DNA of 64,000 nucleotides from Devosia yakushimensis (lineage in GTDB: Bacteria; Pseudomonadota; Alphaproteobacteria; Rhizobiales; Devosiaceae): positions 169,419 to 233,418 of the forward strand of contig NZ_BSNG01000003.1 in assembly GCF_030159855.1 (NCBI RefSeq), given 5' to 3'. The translations under genes were made by a program, and so were the position numbers. The notes under the pieces are model-generated. The model did not search any database. It was given only the letters and a program-made list of their open reading frames with translations, and was not told where the DNA came from. Of this stretch, positions 60,312 to 64,000 are shown one piece after another. The first letter of the stretch is position 1, and each line of letters opens with the position of its first letter.

Positions 60312-61889
60312 TCAACTGCTCAATAAGAACACCGCCATATCCTCCAGCGTCCCCGCCTCCGCCGCCGGCTTGTCCCACCGGATCCGGCTGATCCGCGGAA
60401 ACCGCAGCGCCACCCCCGACTTGTGCCGGCTCGACACCTGCGCTGAGTCAAACGCCACCTCGAATACCAGCTCTTTCCGCACCTCCCGCACCGGCCCGAA
60501 CGAGGCCACCGTGTTCGCCCTGATCCACTTATCCAGCAGCTTCAATTCCTCATCGGTAAAGCCGAAATAGGCCTTCCCGATCGGCACGATCTCATTCCCC
60601 TTCCACACGCCAAACGTATAGTCCGAATAAAACGAACTCCGCTTGCCATGCCCGCGCTGCGCATACATCAGCACCGCATCCACCACATTGGGATCGCGCT
60701 TCCACTTGAACCAGAACCCCTTGGGCCGGCCCGGCACATAGGGCGAGGTGCGGAGCTTGATCATCACCCCCTCATGCCCATCGCGCTCGGCCCCCTCCCG
60801 CCGCTGCCGCGCCAGATCGTCCCAATCGGCAAAGGGCAAAACCGGCGACAGATCGAGCCGCGATTGCGGATTGCCCGCAAACCACGCCCCCAGCCGCGCC
60901 CGCCGCTCGCTCCAACCCAGCGCCCGCACGTCCTGCCGCCCATCAAACAGCATGTCATAGACCCGGATAAAGGCCGGGCTCTCTTTCAGATGCTTGGCCG
61001 AAGCCACCTTCTTGTTCAGCCGCTGCTGCAGATCGTTGAAACTGCCCGCCTTGAAATCCCGCCCCACCAGCAATTCGCCATCGAGCACGCCCAGCCCCGT
61101 CACATTGTCCACAATGTCGGGAAAGGCCGCCGCGATATCATCGCCCGTCCGCGAAAACAGCGACGCCGTCCCCACCCCCAGCACCAGCTGCACCCTGATC
61201 CCGTCCCATTTCCACTCCGCCGCAAAATCCCGCGGATCGAACCGCGTCAGGTCCTTCTCTTCATCGATCGGATTGCTCAGCATCAGCGGATGAAACCGCG
61301 ACGCCTGATCGATATCGGGCCGCCCAGCCTTGCCATCGAGCCAGGCAAACAAATCGAGATAGGGCACGCGCAAGCCATGCCACACTTCCTCGATTTCCTG
61401 CAGGTCCACCCCACTCATCTCGCTCAACGCAGTCTTGGCCAGCCGCGCCGACACCCCAATGCGCAGCGCCCCCGTCGCCAGCTTCACCAGCGCCCACCGC
61501 TCATTGATCCCCGCTCGCGTTAGCAGCGAACCAATCAGCTTGGGCAACTCGCTTTTGCTCGTCGTATTGAACAGCTCGATCAACGCAGTCAGCGACGGCA
61601 GATCGCTCTGCGCCCCGTGATGCGGCCAGATCAGCGCAATCGTCTCGCCCAGGTCCCCCACATAATCATAGCTCATGGCGAACAGCGTCTCGTCCACCTC
61701 GGCCAGCACAACCTCCTTGAGCAGCGCCGGCTTCACATTGCGAAAGCTCAGCGCGCCCGTCAGCACCGCCAGCGCAAAGCCCCGGTCCGGGTCCGGCACT
61801 TCGCGGAAATACTGCGTCAACGCCGCCAGTTTGCGCGTCCGCGACGGCGTCAGCGCCAACAATTCCAGCAATTGGGCAAACCGCTTCAC
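60312..61889 (-). CDS. ATP-dependent DNA ligase (ligase-associated cluster type)
   Basis: A 525-aa DNA ligase with an N-terminal helical domain, then the adenylation domain with the catalytic Lys227 in EWKWDGIRVQ, motif III (SLFSRTGDDI), IIIa and IV (GVLDGELLVG; DGHEGVMIK) and the OB domain with KRDPNVVDAVL. It seals nicks, probably in repair. The start GTG at 61889 overlaps the stop of the exonuclease gene (GTGA), so both are translated as one unit. The usual companions Lhr helicase and PdeM-like phosphoesterase are absent here. Confidence 0.92.
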   Translation of the reverse strand: MKRFAQLLELLALTPSRTRKLAALTQYFREVPDPDRGFALAVLTGALSFRNVKPALLKEVVLAEVDETLFAMSYDYVGDLGETIALIWPHHGAQSDLPSLTALIELFNTTSKSELPKLIGSLLTRAGINERWALVKLATGALRIGVSARLAKTALSEMSGVDLQEIEEVWHGLRVPYLDLFAWLDGKAGRPDIDQASRFHPLMLSNPIDEEKDLTRFDPRDFAAEWKWDGIRVQLVLGVGTASLFSRTGDDIAAAFPDIVDNVTGLGVLDGELLVGRDFKAGSFNDLQQRLNKKVASAKHLKESPAFIRVYDMLFDGRQDVRALGWSERRARLGAWFAGNPQSRLDLSPVLPFADWDDLARQRREGAERDGHEGVMIKLRTSPYVPGRPKGFWFKWKRDPNVVDAVLMYAQRGHGKRSSFYSDYTFGVWKGNEIVPIGKAYFGFTDEELKLLDKWIRANTVASFGPVREVRKELVFEVAFDSAQVSSRHKSGVALRFPRISRIRWDKPAAEAGTLEDMAVFLLSS

Positions 61890-62890
61890 GCCTCGCCCTC
61901 CCCGCCATCATCCTCAAAGCCCTGAATATTGAGCGGCTCGGCCTGCAAGCCCTGCGTCCGGCACCAATAGACCAGCGCATCCTCCCGCCCATGCGTCACC
62001 CACACGGTCTCGGCATGAGTTTCGCGGATCGTCTGCTGCAATTCCCCCCAGTCGCAATGGTCTGAAATCACCAGCGGCAATTCCACCAGCGCCTGTCTTG
62101 CCCGCTGCTTGACGCTCATCCAGCCCGAGGCCTGACACGTCACCGGATCGGGAAACCGCCGACTCCAGCGGTCGCGAATGGCCGATGGCGGCGCGATCAC
62201 GATCTGCCCGGCAAACTCGGCCCTGGGCGCATCCAGCACCGGCCGCAAATCCCCCAGGCTCACGCCCAATTCTTCATACAGCGCACAGAGCCGGAGCATC
62301 GCCCCATGCAGATAAATCGGCGCGTCATAGCCGGCATCCCGCAATAACGCGATCACCCGCTGCGCCTTGCCCAGCGCATAACACCCCACCAGATGGCTCC
62401 GCTCCGGATTATCCGCTACCGATTTCAGCAACCGCCCAATTTCAACGCTGGGCGGCGGATGCTGAAACACCGGCAGCCCAAACGTCGCCTCGTTGACCAG
62501 CAGATCGCATTCCACCAGCTCATAGGCCTGCGCCGTCCGGTCCCGGCCCCGCTTGTAATCCCCCGTCACCACCACGCGCTGCCCGGCCTGCTCCACCAGC
62601 ACCTGCGCCGATCCCAGAATATGCCCCGCCGGCACCAGCGTGATCGTCACTTCATCGATCCGCAATGGCACCCCAAAATCCAGCGCCTCGAACCGCCCGG
62701 CGCAATCCTGCCCATACCGCGTCTTCATAATGGCAATCGTATCCGGCGTCGCCAGCACCGCCCCATGCCCAGAGCGCGCATGGTCCGCATGCCCATGGGT
62801 AACAATCGCCCGCTCCCGCGGCACGCCCGGATCGATATAAGCATCGATCGCCTTGATATGGAGAAATCTATCGAGGATCGGACTGGCCAT
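61886..62890 (-). CDS. Ligase-associated DNA exonuclease, MBL fold
   Basis: A 334-aa metallo-beta-lactamase/beta-CASP-type nuclease related to the exonucleases found next to ATP-dependent ligases. The metal motif HxHxDH is in THGHADHARSG (His32, His34, Asp36, His37), with VTGDYKRG, and the C-terminal DHCDWG and THGRE motifs. ATG at 62890 is chosen because the homologous region starts there; upstream frame lacks support. Confidence 0.9.
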   Translation of the reverse strand: MASPILDRFLHIKAIDAYIDPGVPRERAIVTHGHADHARSGHGAVLATPDTIAIMKTRYGQDCAGRFEALDFGVPLRIDEVTITLVPAGHILGSAQVLVEQAGQRVVVTGDYKRGRDRTAQAYELVECDLLVNEATFGLPVFQHPPPSVEIGRLLKSVADNPERSHLVGCYALGKAQRVIALLRDAGYDAPIYLHGAMLRLCALYEELGVSLGDLRPVLDAPRAEFAGQIVIAPPSAIRDRWSRRFPDPVTCQASGWMSVKQRARQALVELPLVISDHCDWGELQQTIRETHAETVWVTHGREDALVYWCRTQGLQAEPLNIQGFEDDGGEGEA

Positions 62891-62964
62891 GGCGCGATGA
62901 TAACGCAAGGCAAGCAAAAGTGGTTCAGACTCTTGCTGCAGGCACCACCCCATCAGTCATCAAC

Positions 62965-63136
62965 CCTCGCCCCTTGAGGGAGAGGGACGGCATTTCTGCG
63001 TTCAGCAGAAATGACAGGGTGAGGGGTTCTGCGCCCGCCCATGCCAGAAGCTTAGAAAGAGCCCTCTCATCCCAACCGAATTCGCAAACGCGAATTCGGT
63101 GACCCTTCAGGCACCTTCTCCCACAAGGGGAGAAGG
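62965..63136. repeat. Composite intergenic repeat region
   Basis: The 251-bp gap 62891-63141 holds a CCCTCGCCCC-type end and three perfect hairpins: CATTTCTGC/GCAGAAATG (62991-63013), CCGAATTCGC/GCGAATTCGG (63076-63099) and CCTTCTCCC/GGGAGAAGG (63114-63136). No gene seen. The last hairpin may act as a terminator for the peptidase gene. Confidence 0.75.
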
Positions 63137-63141
63137 CCCCC

Positions 63142-64000
63142 TCACAGCACCTTGCTAACCTTCAACAACCCCGGCCGCGTCTCATTGGCCGCCGTAATCG
63201 CCGCCTCCCCGCCCAGCACCACGACACTGCCATGCCGCGCCACCGCATCCACCGCCTCGGCCATCTGCCTGAAATCAGCCGCACTAGCCCCCAGCACCTC
63301 ATCGCGCCGCTGCTGCCGGATCGCGTCGGTCGTCCCCGTCAGCACCCGCCACATCGACGAATACCCCTTGGCATCGGGGAATTCATACCCGTCAATATCC
63401 CCGATCACCCCGATGATCGAGCGCGTCAGATCATTCTCTCCAATCCCGGCATTGAGCGCCTTGGCCGCCCCGTCATAGGCATCCAGCGTCTTGAGCAGAT
63501 TGGGATCGCGGTAGGACAGAAATGAGAAATTGCCTGAGGTCAGGTCAAACCGGCTGGACCCGCCATAGGCCCCGCCCTGCACCCGCACCTTGTCCCACAA
63601 ATAGGTGGTGTTCAAAAACTTCAGCACCACGCTGGACGCGCCCGTCAGCTCGAACCCGAGCGCCCGCAGATTGGCCCCCTTGCCCACATAATTGACCTGC
63701 GCCGGAATGATCAGCCCTTCCGACTTGGGCGCCAAATCCACCGACCAATCGGCAAAAGCCGGCCTGCCATTGGGCAGCCGCCCAAGAAAGCTTGCGATCT
63801 CCCCCTTGGCCCGCTCCCACAGCGAGCCATCGGCGGTCACATTAACAATCATATGCCCCCGCTGGAACAGCGTATCGCGTATCCGCACCAGCGCCGCTTC
63901 CACCCCGGCCCAATCGCTATCGATCCGCTGCACCAGCTCGCGCAGGAAGCCCAGATAGCTCACCCCGCCCGATTGCTCGGCAATCCACCCCGCTTCGGTC
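63142..64000 (-). CDS. M16C family presequence-protease-like peptidase (C-terminal part, runs off window)
   Basis: Only the C-terminal part is in the window; the frame is open through the right edge (reading TEAGWIAEQSGGVSYLGFL upstream of a GTG at 63963, which is not a real start). The sequence matches the last third of PreP/pitrilysin-like zinc peptidases (VSYLGFLRELVQRID; VLKFLNTTYLWDKVRVQGGAYG), with the Arg/Tyr region VRVQGGAYG that completes the active site in the other half. Zinc-binding residues lie outside the window. Confidence 0.88.
   Translation of the reverse strand, partial: TEAGWIAEQSGGVSYLGFLRELVQRIDSDWAGVEAALVRIRDTLFQRGHMIVNVTADGSLWERAKGEIASFLGRLPNGRPAFADWSVDLAPKSEGLIIPAQVNYVGKGANLRALGFELTGASSVVLKFLNTTYLWDKVRVQGGAYGGSSRFDLTSGNFSFLSYRDPNLLKTLDAYDGAAKALNAGIGENDLTRSIIGVIGDIDGYEFPDAKGYSSMWRVLTGTTDAIRQQRRDEVLGASAADFRQMAEAVDAVARHGSVVVLGGEAAITAANETRPGLLKVSKVL

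Noticed and set aside
62965..63136. Possible CRISPR-like array
   Set aside because: The hairpins differ from each other in sequence and there are no regularly spaced identical repeats.

Overview
The window is high-GC chromosomal DNA from an alphaproteobacterium, most likely a Hyphomicrobiales (Rhizobiales) member of the Devosia type; the genus is an inference. Supporting signs are a GapR gene (38976-39236), a DUF1036 gene overlapping pyruvate kinase, a cysteine-free ribosomal protein L36, a YcbB-like L,D-transpeptidase next to a DUF882/YcbK protein, many SBP/ABC operons, and short GC-rich intergenic inverted repeats of the rhizobial kind. I see no rRNA, tRNA, CRISPR array, prophage or insertion sequence. 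Genes are closely packed, with many ATGA/GTGA start-stop overlaps.

Region 1 (1-18025) looks like one saccharide-utilisation locus. It has an iron-type alcohol dehydrogenase, an aldehyde dehydrogenase, an enolase-superfamily dehydratase, two paralogous Tat-exported family-5 binding proteins, two poorly characterised glycosidase-like proteins (731 and 863 aa), two Dpp/Opp-type permeases, a fused two-domain ATPase, and divergent LacI and IclR regulators. A perfect LacI-type palindrome lies between the regulators. Two IclR-like boxes 42 bp apart lie upstream of the second binding protein. The inferred job is import of a modified oligosaccharide or glycoside, cleavage in the cell, and oxidation/dehydration of the released sugar acid.

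Region 2 (18045-27756) is a second sugar locus on a divergent promoter. To the left are a galactonate-dehydratase-like enzyme, an SDR dehydrogenase and a GntR/FCD regulator. To the right are two MalF/MalG-type permeases, a family-1 binding protein, a GH2 enzyme and a UgpC/MalK-type ATPase. Two AT-rich near-identical boxes facing each other in the shared promoter are likely GntR operators.

Region 3 (27760-45530) is mostly core: L,D-transpeptidase, DUF882 peptidase-like protein, dxs, a GT2-GtrA glycosyltransferase with a divergent PIG-V-like membrane mannosyltransferase and companion protein, an SDR/AraC pair, GapR, DUF1036, pyruvate kinase, a DUF4037 nucleotidyltransferase-like protein, an SRPBCC protein, L36, a response regulator with an apparent one-base frameshift, a HIT protein and an esterase.

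Region 4 (45559-51126) is a complete oppABCDF-type operon on the minus strand, with a hairpin terminator between oppA and oppB. Region 5 (51345-59800) is a fatty-acid beta-oxidation cluster: fadE, fadB/J-like, fadA/I-like and a coupled 54-aa membrane protein leftward, fadD and a MerR regulator rightward. Two palindromes in the fadE-fadD interval resemble sites of LiuR-type MerR regulators. Region 6 (59842-64000) holds a UVR-motif protein, an ATP-dependent DNA ligase with its MBL-fold exonuclease, a repeat-rich spacer, and the C-terminal part of an M16C presequence-protease-like peptidase that runs off the window.
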